Assembly: GCF_005938225.1 (NCBI RefSeq)
Contig: NZ_VCPC01000001.1
Coordinates: 620,001 to 684,000, forward strand
DNA length: 64,000 bases
Source of the DNA: Arenibacterium halophilum
Lineage (GTDB): Bacteria > Pseudomonadota > Alphaproteobacteria > Rhodobacterales > Rhodobacteraceae
Direction: 5' to 3'
Position numbers and translations under genes: made by a program. The notes beneath the pieces are model-generated. The model saw nothing but the letters and a program-made list of their open reading frames with translations, was not told the origin of the DNA and did no database searches. Below, piece by piece: positions 26,855 through 36,144 of this stretch (position 1 is the stretch's first letter; each line of letters opens with the position of its first letter).

Positions 26855-29412
26855 AGCGCCCCCGGTGCCAGGCCCAGAACCGCGCAGGTCACCAGAGCCG
26901 AGATCGTGACGAAATGCCAGAAGAGCGAGACGTTCCAGATGTCCGCATCATAGCGCGGGGTCAGCTTGCCGAAGAGCGATCCGGCCAGACAATACAGCTG
27001 CATGATTACCCCGGCCCCGGAATGGACCGCGATCCAGATCGCCAGCGCCCACAGGATAGCCGGATAGACATGCGCCGTCGGCTCCAGATCAATCACCGCG
27101 CAAACCAGCGCCGCCGTGCCACTTGCCGCCATCAGCGGCGCGACACCAAGGCAGGCCCGCGCCAGGGCCACCCGCTCGTGCCGGTTGAGCCAGCGCGCCC
27201 CGACCATCAGCCCCCAGTTCAGCGCAAAGGCAACTGCCGCCAAGGCGACAAGGCCCGGCACCGCATGGGCCGCGCCATCGGGCGGAAAATCGGGCGACGC
27301 CGTCCAGTAGAAAAAGAATCCGAACACCAAAGACGCAAAAGCCGTCGCATCCCCCAGCATGGTGATCCACATGGCCCACCACCCGACAGAGGCAGGACCC
27401 GCCGCATAGGTCGGCAGGCGCAGGCCAAGCCCCGCATCCTTGCTGTCTGCCTCGGGCACCTGCGCCGTGGCGGTCCACAGCCACCAGATGATGCAGCAGA
27501 TCGCCAGCACGCCGCTGATGATCGCGGGGGGATACCAGTGAAACGTCGGAAAGATGAATGCCCCGCCCGTGAAGGCCGCAGCCCATAGGGTGATCCATGT
27601 TGGCCCGGTCACCCGCTGAACCTGCACGGGTGCTGCGTCGATGACCGAGGTCACCAGCGTCTCGCGTTTGCCCTCTTCAGCGTCGGGCAGATAGTAGCGC
27701 CCTGCGTCCAGCCGCGCCAGCATGTCGGGCTGGTCCCACAGCGGATAGCGCGTTGACACATGCGGGATCGAGCGCACGCCCCAGGCTTCTTCGGGCACGT
27801 CATGGGTCCATTCCAGCGTGCCGCCGCCCCAAGGGTTGCGCAGTATCTGCGCCTGCCGGTGCTTGGGCCGGATCAAATCCCAGACGAAGGTGGCGAAGCC
27901 CGCGGCAATGACAAAGGCCCCGACGGTCGAGATCAGGTTGAGCCAATCCCACCCAAGCCCACTTGGATAGGTATAGACCCGGCGCGGCATCCCCCAAAGC
28001 CCGGTCAGATGCATCGGCAGGAAGCACAGGTTGAAGCCGCTGAAGGTCAGCCAGAAGGCCCATTTTCCCAGCCGCTCCGACAGCAGCTTTTTCTGGATGA
28101 ACGGGAAAAAATAGTAGACCCCGGCGATCACCGGAAAGACCATGCCACCGAACAGCGTGTAATGAAGATGTGCCACGATGAAATAGGTATCATGCGCCTG
28201 AAAATCGAAGGGCGCGAGCGCCAGCATCACGCCGGTCAGCCCACCTATCGTAAAGATCGCCAGCGCGCCCGAAATCCAAAGCATCGGCAGAGTCATCTTC
28301 ACCCGGCCCGCCATCAGCGTGGCGAGAAAGGCGAAGATCTGGATGCCCGTCGGGATCACCACCGCCTCGGACGCAGCCGAAAAGAAGCCAAGCGAGATCG
28401 AGGGCAATCCCGTCGTGAACATGTGGTGAACCCACAGGCCGAAGCTCAGGAACCCCGTGCCCACGGCTGACAGAACGATCCACGAATATCCAAAGATCGG
28501 ACGACGGGCGACCGTCGGGATCACCATCGCGGCAATCGCAATGGACGGCAGGAAGATGATGTAGACCTCTGGATGGCCAAAGATCCAGAACAGATGCTGC
28601 CATAGCATCGGGTCACCGCCCCGCGTCGGATCGAAGAACGGCCAGTCGAACGAGCGTTCGAGCTCGAACAGGAAATCCCCCGCGATCAGCGGCGGAAAGG
28701 CGAACAGGATCATCCCACCGACAACCAGAACGTACCAGGCGTAAAGCGGCATGATGTTCACCCGCATCCCAGGCGGGCGGCATTTAAGCGTACCGACGAT
28801 CAGTTCGACCGCCGCCGCGATAGAGGCAACCTCGATGAACGACAGGCCCAGTAGCCAGATGTCTGACCCCGGTCCTTCGTCCTTTGTCGCCAGTGGCGGG
28901 TACATGAACCATCCCGCACGCGGCGCGACGTCGAAAAAGATCGAGCCGATGACAAAGACGCCCCCGATCAGGAAACACCAGTAGCCAAAGGCCGACAGCC
29001 TCGGAAATGGCATGTCCCGCGCGCCCAGCATCCCCGGCAGCAAAAGGATCGACACCGCCTCGAACATCGGGACGGCGAAGAGGAACATCATCGCCGATCC
29101 GTGCATGGTAAACAGCTGGTTGAACCGGTCGGCCGAGACCAGATCGTTTTCCGGCACCGCCAGTTGCAACCGGATGATCAGCGCCATCACACCGGCGAGC
29201 AACATGAAGACCAGCGCGGTCAGGCAATACCACTTGCCGACCTCGCTGTTGTTTACGGCCGTGACGTAGCGCCATCCCTTCGGCGTCTCCCATGCGGCCC
29301 GCAACCGGCGCGCCTGGGCCTGCTGCACCTCCTGAGGCACCGGCACGGCCAGCATTTCCTCGGTTGGCGGATACGGCCCCCCGGGCTGCGGCAGACCAGT
29401 GGAGGGTGTCAT
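26851..29412 (-). CDS. Fused cytochrome c oxidase subunits I and III
   Basis: An 853-residue protein. Residues to about 560 are a haem-copper subunit I: HGSAMMFLFAVPMFEAVSIL (low-spin haem), WQHLFWIFGHPEVYIIFLPS (CuB His and crosslinked Tyr), HHMFTTGLP and HDTYFIVAHLHYTLFGGMVF. From about 600 onward it is a subunit III-like bundle (WWAMWITMLGDATAFASLVF; LWALAIWIAVHSGAGVIMQL). This I-III fusion is known from caa3/ba3-type enzymes and from alphaproteobacterial operons like this one. It overlaps the subunit II gene by 4 bases. Confidence 0.92.
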   Translation of the reverse strand: MTPSTGLPQPGGPYPPTEEMLAVPVPQEVQQAQARRLRAAWETPKGWRYVTAVNNSEVGKWYCLTALVFMLLAGVMALIIRLQLAVPENDLVSADRFNQLFTMHGSAMMFLFAVPMFEAVSILLLPGMLGARDMPFPRLSAFGYWCFLIGGVFVIGSIFFDVAPRAGWFMYPPLATKDEGPGSDIWLLGLSFIEVASIAAAVELIVGTLKCRPPGMRVNIMPLYAWYVLVVGGMILFAFPPLIAGDFLFELERSFDWPFFDPTRGGDPMLWQHLFWIFGHPEVYIIFLPSIAIAAMVIPTVARRPIFGYSWIVLSAVGTGFLSFGLWVHHMFTTGLPSISLGFFSAASEAVVIPTGIQIFAFLATLMAGRVKMTLPMLWISGALAIFTIGGLTGVMLALAPFDFQAHDTYFIVAHLHYTLFGGMVFPVIAGVYYFFPFIQKKLLSERLGKWAFWLTFSGFNLCFLPMHLTGLWGMPRRVYTYPSGLGWDWLNLISTVGAFVIAAGFATFVWDLIRPKHRQAQILRNPWGGGTLEWTHDVPEEAWGVRSIPHVSTRYPLWDQPDMLARLDAGRYYLPDAEEGKRETLVTSVIDAAPVQVQRVTGPTWITLWAAAFTGGAFIFPTFHWYPPAIISGVLAICCIIWWLWTATAQVPEADSKDAGLGLRLPTYAAGPASVGWWAMWITMLGDATAFASLVFGFFFYWTASPDFPPDGAAHAVPGLVALAAVAFALNWGLMVGARWLNRHERVALARACLGVAPLMAASGTAALVCAVIDLEPTAHVYPAILWALAIWIAVHSGAGVIMQLYCLAGSLFGKLTPRYDADIWNVSLFWHFVTISALVTCAVLGLAPGAL

Positions 29413-30425
29413 TTCAACCCCTCCAGATATGTCGCCAGATCGGAAAGCTGTTCTGGTTCCAGATCATAACTCGGCATCTTTACCTCGGGTTTGAGAAGGT
29501 CCGTGTGGCTGATCCAGTCGGATAGGTCGTCCAGCGTGACCTTTATCCGCCCGGCCCCCAGCGTCTGGCGACTGCCGACATGGGTCAGGTCGGGACCGAC
29601 TTGACCGACGGCATCGGTGCCGCGCACCGCATGGCATGCGCCGCAGCCTTCAGTGAGGAATATTTTCGCACCGCGTTCTGCCGCCTCGGACACGGGTTCC
29701 ACAGCATCGGCGGCCTCATTTGCAAGCCATTGGTCGAATGCGCCCTCTTCCATGACAACTGCCGCAAAGGCCATCCACGCATGGCTGGCCCCGCAAAATT
29801 CGGCGCATTGCCCGCGATATGTTCCAACCTTTTCAGGCGCGAGGCTGATCATCGTCTCGCGGCCTGGAAACATATCCATCTTGCCGCCAAGCGCCGGTAT
29901 CCAGAACGAATGGATCACCTTGTCCGACGTCAGGTGGATTTCGGTTCTCTGCCCGACAGGCAAGCGGATTTCATTGGCCGTAACAACCGGCGCATCCGCG
30001 CCCTCGGGCCAATATTCCACACGCCACCACCACTGCTCGCCCGTCACCCGGATCACCAGCCCGTCGCCCGGGCGGCGTAGGTCGGGCAGAATGCTCAGGC
30101 CCCAAACCAGCAGTGCGGTCAGCACGACAACCGGAAGAACGATACCGCCACCGATCAGGATGTTGCGGGCGTGGCGCTGATCGAATGCGCCAGGTCTGAC
30201 CTTAGAGGTGTAATAGAAAGCGCCATTCACCAGCAGCCAAAGCACGACGGCCCCGGCCAGCATCACCCAGAACAGCGTGGAAATTGAAATCGCGTCTTGT
30301 CCGGCGGGATTCAGCGATGACTGTTCCCCCCCGCACCCGGCCACAGCCAAAATCGGGACGCACAACCTCAGAATTCGTCCGCACCGACGGCGGCAGGCGA
30401 GTGGATCGCCCTCAATCACGACCAT
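29409..30425 (-). CDS. caa3-type oxidase subunit II with cytochrome c domain
   Basis: A 338-residue lipoprotein: signal peptide ending in the lipobox LAVAGC (Cys about 31), two helices, the CuA domain (GQCAEFCGASHAWM with the expected Cys, His and Met ligands) and a C-terminal cytochrome c domain with CGACH. It receives electrons and feeds subunit I. Start at 30425 places the signal at the N-terminus; a frame to 30470 exists. It is the first gene of the minus-strand operon, divergent from the fadE-like gene. Confidence 0.9.
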   Translation of the reverse strand: MVVIEGDPLACRRRCGRILRLCVPILAVAGCGGEQSSLNPAGQDAISISTLFWVMLAGAVVLWLLVNGAFYYTSKVRPGAFDQRHARNILIGGGIVLPVVVLTALLVWGLSILPDLRRPGDGLVIRVTGEQWWWRVEYWPEGADAPVVTANEIRLPVGQRTEIHLTSDKVIHSFWIPALGGKMDMFPGRETMISLAPEKVGTYRGQCAEFCGASHAWMAFAAVVMEEGAFDQWLANEAADAVEPVSEAAERGAKIFLTEGCGACHAVRGTDAVGQVGPDLTHVGSRQTLGAGRIKVTLDDLSDWISHTDLLKPEVKMPSYDLEPEQLSDLATYLEGLK

Positions 30426-30569
30426 AGCACGAGAACGTGAACAGCGCGGAAAGGTTCCCTGTCGGCTCAACGCGCACCGCCGGGGCGAAGCAAGAACACT
30501 CGGGTCAGTCGATGCCGCGGCAGGAACCTCCTTCGCAGCACAAGCGTTTCCAGCATAGGAGGAGTGCAG

Positions 30570-32810
30570 ATGTCATTTCGGAAACGTTACCTCACCCGCC
30601 CCATCCACAAGTGGGCCAAAGGGGTTCTTCCCACCTTGTCCGCCACCGAAGCAGAGGCGATCAACTCCGGCGACGTCCACTTCGAAGCCGAACTGTTTTC
30701 AGGCAAACCCGACTGGGCCATGCTGCGCAACATGAAAGCGCCGCAGCTGAACGACGAGGAAACCGCGTTCATCGAAGGGCCCTGCCGCGCATTCTGTGAC
30801 ATGGTCGACCCTTGGGAGATAGATCACCACACCGGCGACCTCCCGGCAGAGGCTTGGGATTTCCTGCGCGAGAACGGGTTTTTCGGCATGATCATTCCGA
30901 AACAGCACGGCGGGCTCGGATTCTCGGCCTATGCCCATTCCGAAGTCGTCCGTTACATCGCCAGCCATTCTGTCGTTGCTGCCGTAACGGTCATGGTTCC
31001 CAATTCTCTTGGCCCGGGCGAATTGATCCTTCAGTTCGGCACCGACGACCAAAAGGCGGCATGGCTGCCGCGACTGGCCAGCGGCGAGGAGCTGCCCGCT
31101 TTTGGCCTGACCAGCGAAGATGCCGGGTCTGACGCATCGGCGATGACCGATGACGGCGTAATCTGCACTGGCCAGTGGAATGGCGAAGAGGTGTTGGGCA
31201 TTCGCCTGAATTGGGCCAAACGTTATATCACGCTGTCGCCCGTCTGTACGGTTCTTGGTCTGGCGTTCAAGCTGCGCGACCCCGACGGATTGATGGGGGA
31301 GACGGAAGATATCGGGATCACCTGCGCCCTGGTTCCGACGGATCTGCCCGGGGTCGAAATCGGGCGGCGGCACCTGCCCTCGGGCACCATGTTCCAGAAC
31401 GGCCCGACAACCGGCAAGGATGTGTTCATTCCTCTCGACCATATCATCGGCGGCCCGGAGTATGCCGGCCGGGGCTGGATGATGCTGATGAGCGCCCTTG
31501 CCGCCGGGCGCGGTATCTCGCTGCCCTCGCTCTCGGCCGCAGCAACGGCGATGGCGGCCCATACAACCGGTGCCTATTCCCGTATCCGCACGCAGTTTAG
31601 TCTGCCCATCGGCCTGTTTGGCGGAGTGCAAGAGCCGATGGCCCGCATCGCCTCCAGCGCCTATGTCATCGACGCCGGTCGGCGGCTGACGACCGCCGCG
31701 CTGGACGAAGGGCACAAGTTGGCCGTGATCTCGGCCATCATGAAATACCACGCGACCGACAGGATGCGCGACGCGATCAACGACGCGATGGATGTGCATT
31801 CGGGGAAGGCCGTGATCGACGGGCCGCTGAACTACCTGCAACCGATCTACCGGACCATCCCGATTGGCATCACCGTCGAAGGCGCCAACATTGTGACCCG
31901 CAACCTGATCATTTTCGGTCAGGGCGCCATCCGCGCCCACCCTCACCTTCTGAAAGAGATGCAGGCCCTTCAGGAACCCGACGAAGACGCATCGCTCGAC
32001 GCGTTTGATACGCATTTCTGGGCCCATGTGAACCATTCCGTTCGCACGACCTTCCGTGCCGGGTGGTCGGCCTGGACGGGGCGTGGCAATGCGCCCTCGG
32101 ATGCCGGCAAGGTCGCGCCGATCTATCGGCGCCTGTCGCGCTGGTCCGCGGCATTTGCCCTGACCGCTGACATGGCATTCCTGACCTTGGGCGGCGCGTT
32201 GAAGCGGAAAGAAATGATCTCGGCCCGGCTTGGCGATGCATTGTCGGAAATGTATCTGATCGCAGCCGCCCTGAAACGCTGGGAAGATGAAGGCCGTCAC
32301 GAGGCAGATCTGCCGCTTGTGCACCACGCCGCCGACACAGGGTTTGCCCGCATTGGCAGGGCGCTGGACGAAACCATCGCCAACATGCCCGCAAAATGGG
32401 TCGGCTGGGTCTTGCGCCCGATCCTGCGGCCGGGTGCGCATACGCGCGGGCCATCTGACAAGGTCACCGAAGCCGTGGCCAAACTGGTCTATGAACCAAA
32501 TGCATCGCGGGATCGCCTTGTATGGGGCGCACATCCGCCCAAGCCAGACAGCGGCCTCGGCCTGCTCGACACGGCCTTCAAGCTTGTACTCGAGGCCGAG
32601 CCGATTACGAAACGGCTGCGCTCTGCCCGCAAGTCGCCACGCGAAGGACTCGACGCAGGTATTCTGACCGATGCCGAATTCGAACAGTTGAAGCGGGCCG
32701 AAGACGCGGTTCAAAAAGTTGTCGCCGTGGACGAATATGCGCCCGAAGAACTGGCACAGCTTTTCCCCGACATGAACCGCCGGTCCACCTGGCCGGAGGC
32801 CGCAGAATGA
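30570..32810 (+). CDS. Acyl-CoA dehydrogenase, FadE-like
   Basis: A 746-residue flavoenzyme that opens beta-oxidation. It has the long FadE architecture: an acyl-CoA dehydrogenase core (FGLTSEDAGSDASAMTDDGV; GGVQEPMARIASSAYVIDAG) plus a C-terminal extension of about 250 residues (DUF1974-type). AGGAGG at about 30557-30562 sets the ATG at 30570; a GTG at 30564 is too close to it. Ends with an ATGA overlap onto the thiolase gene. Confidence 0.92.
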   Translation: MSFRKRYLTRPIHKWAKGVLPTLSATEAEAINSGDVHFEAELFSGKPDWAMLRNMKAPQLNDEETAFIEGPCRAFCDMVDPWEIDHHTGDLPAEAWDFLRENGFFGMIIPKQHGGLGFSAYAHSEVVRYIASHSVVAAVTVMVPNSLGPGELILQFGTDDQKAAWLPRLASGEELPAFGLTSEDAGSDASAMTDDGVICTGQWNGEEVLGIRLNWAKRYITLSPVCTVLGLAFKLRDPDGLMGETEDIGITCALVPTDLPGVEIGRRHLPSGTMFQNGPTTGKDVFIPLDHIIGGPEYAGRGWMMLMSALAAGRGISLPSLSAAATAMAAHTTGAYSRIRTQFSLPIGLFGGVQEPMARIASSAYVIDAGRRLTTAALDEGHKLAVISAIMKYHATDRMRDAINDAMDVHSGKAVIDGPLNYLQPIYRTIPIGITVEGANIVTRNLIIFGQGAIRAHPHLLKEMQALQEPDEDASLDAFDTHFWAHVNHSVRTTFRAGWSAWTGRGNAPSDAGKVAPIYRRLSRWSAAFALTADMAFLTLGGALKRKEMISARLGDALSEMYLIAAALKRWEDEGRHEADLPLVHHAADTGFARIGRALDETIANMPAKWVGWVLRPILRPGAHTRGPSDKVTEAVAKLVYEPNASRDRLVWGAHPPKPDSGLGLLDTAFKLVLEAEPITKRLRSARKSPREGLDAGILTDAEFEQLKRAEDAVQKVVAVDEYAPEELAQLFPDMNRRSTWPEAAE

Positions 32811-34090
32811 GCCGCCCTGTCTACCTTGTTGATGGCGCCCGCACGCCATTCCTTAAGGCACGTGGCAAGCCCGGCCCGTTCACCCCCGTCGATCTTGCGG
32901 TACAGGCCGGACGCCCCCTCTTGATGCGCCAGCCCTTTCCGGCAACGGCCTTCGACCTTGTCATCCTTGGCTGTGTGAACGTTATTCAGGACGAAATGAA
33001 CCCGGCCCGCGTCGCTGCGCTGCGCCTTGGCATGGGCGAACAGCAGGTTGCCTTTACCGTTCAGATCAACTGCGGCTCGGGGATGCAGAGCATCGATACG
33101 GCCTTTCGCTATATCCGCGATGGCAGTCACGAGATGATCCTTGCGGGCGGCACCGAGGCGCTGAGCCATGCGCCGCTGGTCTACAGCCGGGACGCCACCG
33201 AATGGTTCGGCCGGATGGCGCAGGCGAAAGGGCCTTTGGACAAGGCGAAAGCGATCGCCGAGATCCGACCGGATTTCTTCTCCCCGATCATAGGGCTGGA
33301 GCGTGGGCTGACCGACCCGATCACGTCCTTGAACATGGGACAGACGGCGGAAGTGCTGGCGCATCGTTTCAATATCGACCGCGTGACAGCCGACACCTAT
33401 GCGGTCGAAAGCCACAAACGCCTTGCCGCCGCGCAGGCTGAGGGCCGCCTGACAGGCGAAGTGCTGCCTGTCTTCGACCGCGACGGTGAAGCGCATGAAC
33501 ACGACGATGGCTTGCGCCCCGACTCTTCGGTCGGCACGCTGGCCAAACTCGACCCGGCGTTCGAGAAGCCCTACGGCAAGGTCACGCCGGGCAACTCCAG
33601 CCAGATCACCGACGGCGCATCATGGGTGATCCTTGCATCGGAAACCGCGGTCGAAGCCCACGGGCTGGACCCGATTGCCCGGATCGTCGACAGCCAATGG
33701 GCCGCGCTTGACCCGGGCATCATGGGGCTGGGTCCTGTTCTGGCGTCAACGCCGTTGGCCCAGCGCCATGGCCTGACCTGTGAAGACATCGACCTGTGGG
33801 AGATCAACGAAGCGTTTGCAGCACAGGTGCTCGCCTGCCTCGCCGCGTGGAAGGACGACGGTTTCTGCCGCGAGGTGCTTGGCTATGACAGCGCCTTCGG
33901 CCGCATCGACCGAGGTCGCCTGAACATCGACGGCGGAGCGATCAGCCTTGGTCATCCGGTCGGGACCAGCGGCAACCGTATCGTTCTGCATCTGGCAAAT
34001 GCCCTGAAACAGCGCGGCGCCACGCGCGGTATTGCAACGGAATGCATCGGCGGCGGACAAGGCGGCGCCATGCTGCTGGAGGCCGCATGA
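32807..34090 (+). CDS. Acetyl-CoA C-acyltransferase (thiolase, FadI/FadA type)
   Basis: A 427-residue thiolase that cleaves 3-ketoacyl-CoA. Active-site landmarks are NCGSGMQSID (nucleophilic Cys about residue 87), NEAFAAQVL, LGHPVGTSGNRIV (His) and CIGGGQGGAM (second Cys). The protein starts MSRPVYLVDGARTPFLKARG at the ATG overlapping the fadE stop. Coupled to the multifunctional enzyme gene downstream. Confidence 0.93.
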   Translation: MSRPVYLVDGARTPFLKARGKPGPFTPVDLAVQAGRPLLMRQPFPATAFDLVILGCVNVIQDEMNPARVAALRLGMGEQQVAFTVQINCGSGMQSIDTAFRYIRDGSHEMILAGGTEALSHAPLVYSRDATEWFGRMAQAKGPLDKAKAIAEIRPDFFSPIIGLERGLTDPITSLNMGQTAEVLAHRFNIDRVTADTYAVESHKRLAAAQAEGRLTGEVLPVFDRDGEAHEHDDGLRPDSSVGTLAKLDPAFEKPYGKVTPGNSSQITDGASWVILASETAVEAHGLDPIARIVDSQWAALDPGIMGLGPVLASTPLAQRHGLTCEDIDLWEINEAFAAQVLACLAAWKDDGFCREVLGYDSAFGRIDRGRLNIDGGAISLGHPVGTSGNRIVLHLANALKQRGATRGIATECIGGGQGGAMLLEAA

Positions 34091-36144
34091 CCGACGTTCT
34101 TGATGAAATCACCCCGGATGAAAGCACCAAAGCTCCGAAAGCGCCCGGGGCGCTGAACTGGCGACGGGAGGAGCAGAACGGTACGCTGACCCTCTGGCTC
34201 GACTGCGCCGACACCGGAACGAACGTCATTTCGGAAGCTGTGCTGCGGGAACTGGACACTCTTCTGGACGACGGCAAGCAGGCCCGCCCTGACGTTCTGG
34301 TGATCCGCTCGGCCAAGCCCGGCGGATTCGGCGCAGGCGCGGATATCGACGGCTTTGAAAACCTCCGGGGTAAAGACGCCAAGGCCATGCTGCACCAGGG
34401 GCACGCCGTGTTGGACAAACTGGCCGCCCTGCCCTTTCCCACCGTCGCTGTCGTGCACGGCACAACGCTTGGCGGTGCTTTCGAACTGGCGCTTGCCTGC
34501 GACCACCGGATCGGCGTGGACGGCGTCAAGCTGGGTTTTCCTGAAATCCAGCTGGGCCTGCATCCCGGCCTTGGCGGGACAGTCCGGCTGACCAACCTGA
34601 TCGACCCGGTGGAAGCGATGCAGTTGATGTTGACCGGTCGCAGCGCCTATGACCGCAGGGCCAAGTCGCTTGGCATCATCGACGCGCTCGTGCCCGAGCG
34701 GCACGTTGCTGCGGCCATAGCGGCAGCCGCCTCAGGCAAAATGGACCACGATGGCAGCTTGCGCGCCTCGGCCCTGCGCACACGCGCTGCGCGCAGTCTG
34801 GCGGCAACCCGGATGCGATCGGAAAGCGAGAAAAAGGCGCCGCGCAGACACTTCCCTGCCCCCTTCGCCTTGATCGACCTATGGGAAGATCATGGTGGCG
34901 ACGCGGACGACATGCAGACAGCCGAAATCGAGTCCTTTACCACGCTGCTGGACAGCACCACGGCGCAAAATCTGATCCGGGTGTTCTTCTTGCGGCAGCG
35001 GTTGAAGGCCGCCGGCAAACGCGAGGACGGCATCAGCCATGTCCACGTCATCGGCGCGGGTGCCATGGGCGGCGAGATCGCGGCCTGGGCTGCCATGCAG
35101 GGCAAGCGGGTGACGATCGAGGATGTCGACCTGACCCCCTTGGGCAAAACAATCCGCCGTGCCACCCGGATATATGAGCGCAAGCATCTGAGCGGGATCA
35201 AGTCGCGCGACGCGCTGGACAGGTTGATCCCCGACCCGGACCGCCTGGGCCGCGCGCGGGCCGACCTGATCATCGAAGCCGGACCGGAGAAGACCGCCGT
35301 CAAGGAGGCGATCTATGCCGAACTCACCAACACGATGAAGCCCGACGCGATCCTGGCGACCAACACGTCGAGCCTCTCGCTCGCCGCGCTTGTCGATGCG
35401 GCACCTGACCCGGCGCGCTTTGCGGGGCTGCATTTCTTCAACCCGGTCAGCAGCATGCCCCTGGTCGAGGTTGTGTCGCACGATCTGGCCTCACAGGATA
35501 CATTGGACAGGCTGGCCGCGTTCACGACAGGCATCGACCGTCTGCCCGCGCGGGTCACCGACGGCCCGGGCTTTCTCGTCAACCGCGTCCTCGCGCCCTA
35601 CATGATGGAAGCGATCCTGATGCTGGATGAGGGCCACGACAAGGTCGCCATAGATCGGGCCGCGCTGGCGTTCGGGATGCCCATGGGTCCTGTCACGCTG
35701 GCGGATCAGGTCGGGCTCGATATCTGCCTCGAGGTCGGGCGATCGCTGCGGAAGGGCCTTGATACGCCGGTGGCCGAGACGCCGGACTGGCTCCGCGAGA
35801 AGGTTGAAAATGGCGAGACCGGAAAGAAAGCTGGCAAGGGACTTTACGATTACGACAGCGAAGACCCGCCCAAAGAGCCTGCGGATGACCCGGACCACCA
35901 GGTGATCGACCGCCTGATCCTTCCCATGTGCAACGCAGCGGTCGAGGTGCTGCGCAAGGGCGTTGCGCCCGATGCGGATACAATCGACGCGGCGATGATA
36001 TTCGGCACAGGCTGGGCGCCCTTCCGCGGTGGCCCGCTGCAATATGCGAAAGTGCGCCGCGACGTGCCCGATGTCCTCCGGCGGCTCGCCGAGAAACACG
36101 GCCCGCGCTTTGAACCGGACCCGGGATGGAACGACCTTGGCTGA
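34087..36144 (+). CDS. Multifunctional enoyl-CoA hydratase / 3-hydroxyacyl-CoA dehydrogenase (FadJ/FadB type)
   Basis: A 685-residue bifunctional enzyme. The N-terminal crotonase domain has FGAGADIDGFENL and HGTTLGGAFELALACDHRIG; the NAD-binding domain begins at HVHVIGAGAMGGEIAAWAAM (about residue 317) and continues with LATNTSSLSLAAL and GLHFFNPVSSMPLVEVVSHD. Catalyses hydration and oxidation between FadE and thiolase steps. The ATG at 34087 overlaps the thiolase stop. Confidence 0.93.
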   Translation: MTDVLDEITPDESTKAPKAPGALNWRREEQNGTLTLWLDCADTGTNVISEAVLRELDTLLDDGKQARPDVLVIRSAKPGGFGAGADIDGFENLRGKDAKAMLHQGHAVLDKLAALPFPTVAVVHGTTLGGAFELALACDHRIGVDGVKLGFPEIQLGLHPGLGGTVRLTNLIDPVEAMQLMLTGRSAYDRRAKSLGIIDALVPERHVAAAIAAAASGKMDHDGSLRASALRTRAARSLAATRMRSESEKKAPRRHFPAPFALIDLWEDHGGDADDMQTAEIESFTTLLDSTTAQNLIRVFFLRQRLKAAGKREDGISHVHVIGAGAMGGEIAAWAAMQGKRVTIEDVDLTPLGKTIRRATRIYERKHLSGIKSRDALDRLIPDPDRLGRARADLIIEAGPEKTAVKEAIYAELTNTMKPDAILATNTSSLSLAALVDAAPDPARFAGLHFFNPVSSMPLVEVVSHDLASQDTLDRLAAFTTGIDRLPARVTDGPGFLVNRVLAPYMMEAILMLDEGHDKVAIDRAALAFGMPMGPVTLADQVGLDICLEVGRSLRKGLDTPVAETPDWLREKVENGETGKKAGKGLYDYDSEDPPKEPADDPDHQVIDRLILPMCNAAVEVLRKGVAPDADTIDAAMIFGTGWAPFRGGPLQYAKVRRDVPDVLRRLAEKHGPRFEPDPGWNDLG

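Noticed and set aside
30699-32849. 716-codon open frame on the minus strand opposite the fadE-like gene
   Set aside because: It mirrors a clear coding gene and has no family-like sequence; long antisense frames are expected in GC-rich DNA with strong third-position bias. The same holds for 35693-37687 (minus) and 42559-44307 (plus).
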